Shown piece after piece: positions 63,365 to 64,000 of a stretch of 64,000 nucleotides of DNA; the stretch's first letter is position 1; every line of letters begins with the position of its first letter. Location: assembly GCF_003075455.1 (NCBI RefSeq), contig NZ_QDAE01000009.1:1-64000 (forward strand). The letters are read 5' to 3'. A program made the translations under genes and the position numbers. Source of the stretch: Arthrobacter sp. Bz4 (GTDB lineage: Bacteria; Actinomycetota; Actinomycetes; Actinomycetales; Micrococcaceae). Below the pieces are notes generated by a model. It was not told where the DNA came from. It searched no databases and saw nothing but the letters and a program-made list of their open reading frames with translations.

Positions 63365-64000
63365 CTAGGTGGCGGCCGCGACGTCGTCGCGCGCCCCGAT
63401 GAACGCCTGCACACACGCCTCGATGTCCTCGGCGCTGTGGGCGGCGGACAGTTGCACCCGGATCCGGGCGGCACCGCGAGGCACCACAGGAAAACTGAAC
63501 GCCGTAACAAACACGCCGCGAACCAGCATGGCGTCGGCGGCCTTGGCCGCCAGCGCGGCGTCGCCGAACATCACCGGGATGATCGCGTGCTCGCCGTCGA
63601 GCAGTTCGAAGCCTTCCTCGGTCATCCGGCGCCGGAACAGTGCCGAGTTTTCCTCGAGTTGCGCCCGCAGGTCGGCGCTGTTCTGGACCAGGTCGAGGGC
63701 GGTGAGGGTGGCGGCGACGATTGACGGTGCCAGGGAGTTCGAGAACAGGTACGGCCGGGCACGCTGGCGAAGGAGCGCGACGATCTCGGCGTGCGCTGCG
63801 ACGTAGCCGCCGGATGCCCCGCCCAGTGCCTTCCCGAAGGTACCGGTGTAGATGTCCACCCGGTTGGAGACTCCGGCGTGCTCGGGCGTGCCGGCCCCGG
63901 TTTTGCCCATAAAGCCGACCGCATGTGAATCATCCACCATGACCATCGCACCGTACTGCTCGGCGAGGTCGCAGATGGCCTCCAACGGAGCGAGGTAACC
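63365..64000 (-). CDS. kbl: glycine C-acetyltransferase, 3' part (5' end beyond the window)
   Basis: The last 210 or so residues of a PLP-dependent alpha-oxoamine synthase. [20 protein letters not shown] holds the PLP-phosphate Asp and His, [15 protein letters not shown] the Schiff-base Lys, and [14 protein letters not shown] the conserved family block. The enzyme cleaves 2-amino-3-ketobutyrate with CoA to glycine and acetyl-CoA (threonine degradation), normally paired with threonine dehydrogenase. Related synthases (BioF) are similar, but the GTFGKALGG segment favours Kbl. The frame runs off the right edge with no start in view. Confidence 0.9.
   Translation of the reverse strand, partial: GYLAPLEAICDLAEQYGAMVMVDDSHAVGFMGKTGAGTPEHAGVSNRVDIYTGTFGKALGGASGGYVAAHAEIVALLRQRARPYLFSNSLAPSIVAATLTALDLVQNSADLRAQLEENSALFRRRMTEEGFELLDGEHAIIPVMFGDAALAAKAADAMLVRGVFVTAFSFPVVPRGAARIRVQLSAAHSAEDIEACVQAFIGARDDVAAAT

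Noticed and set aside
1-64000. CRISPR arrays or a replication origin
   Set aside because: No regularly spaced direct repeats and no DnaA-box cluster were noticed.

Overview
The window looks like the chromosome of a high-GC actinobacterium of the Arthrobacter/Micrococcaceae type. This is inferred from the GC-rich codon use, a SAM-IV-type riboswitch before metX, an Rv2466c-like mycothiol-linked thioredoxin-fold protein, the dusB-dgt-dnaG run and the actinobacterial holin-X protein. No species can be named from the sequence alone.

Layout. Bases 1-7300 are an accessory stretch: a Met-rich membrane protein, a Crp/Fnr regulator, a complete IS110-family element with a readable candidate bridge RNA, a metal-responsive redox module (AhpD-like protein, MerR regulator, small thioredoxin-like protein, FAD disulfide reductase), a flavodoxin-fold protein and an IS3-family orfA fragment. 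This stretch ends at a CAU-anticodon tRNA. Bases 7500-31990 are mostly housekeeping: glycosyltransferase, DMT transporter, CDP-alcohol transferase, holin-X protein, Bcr/CflA efflux, SDR-DUF2867 protein, tRNA-Asn, dnaG, dgt, dusB, yibE/F, a lipid-related trio, GNAT, glyS, hydrolases and metX. Bases 32018-40051 are a divergent catabolic locus: DeoR, class II aldolase, PfkB kinase, ROK kinase and SIS isomerase/deaminase on the minus strand, and an ABC sugar importer on the plus strand. Together they suit uptake and tagatose-6-phosphate-type breakdown of an amino sugar. Bases 40136-48044 are a histidine-utilisation locus (hutI, hutF, an M20 amidohydrolase, hutU and an IclR regulator on the minus strand; hutH divergent). 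Bases 48050-51497 hold a DsbA-like protein, a siderophore-interacting protein and a cation/proton antiporter with its regulatory subunit. Bases 51541-62000 are a two-gene locus of very large proteins (1214 and 2270 residues) of unknown function, the best candidate here for an undescribed system. A DAO-type flavoenzyme and a partial kbl close the window.

Quality note. At least six otherwise conserved genes (dgt, PfkB kinase, ROK kinase, ABC permease, hutU, antiporter) each carry an apparent loss of a single base. All shifts have the same sign, which suggests sequencing error more than gene decay, although decay of the sugar locus cannot be excluded.
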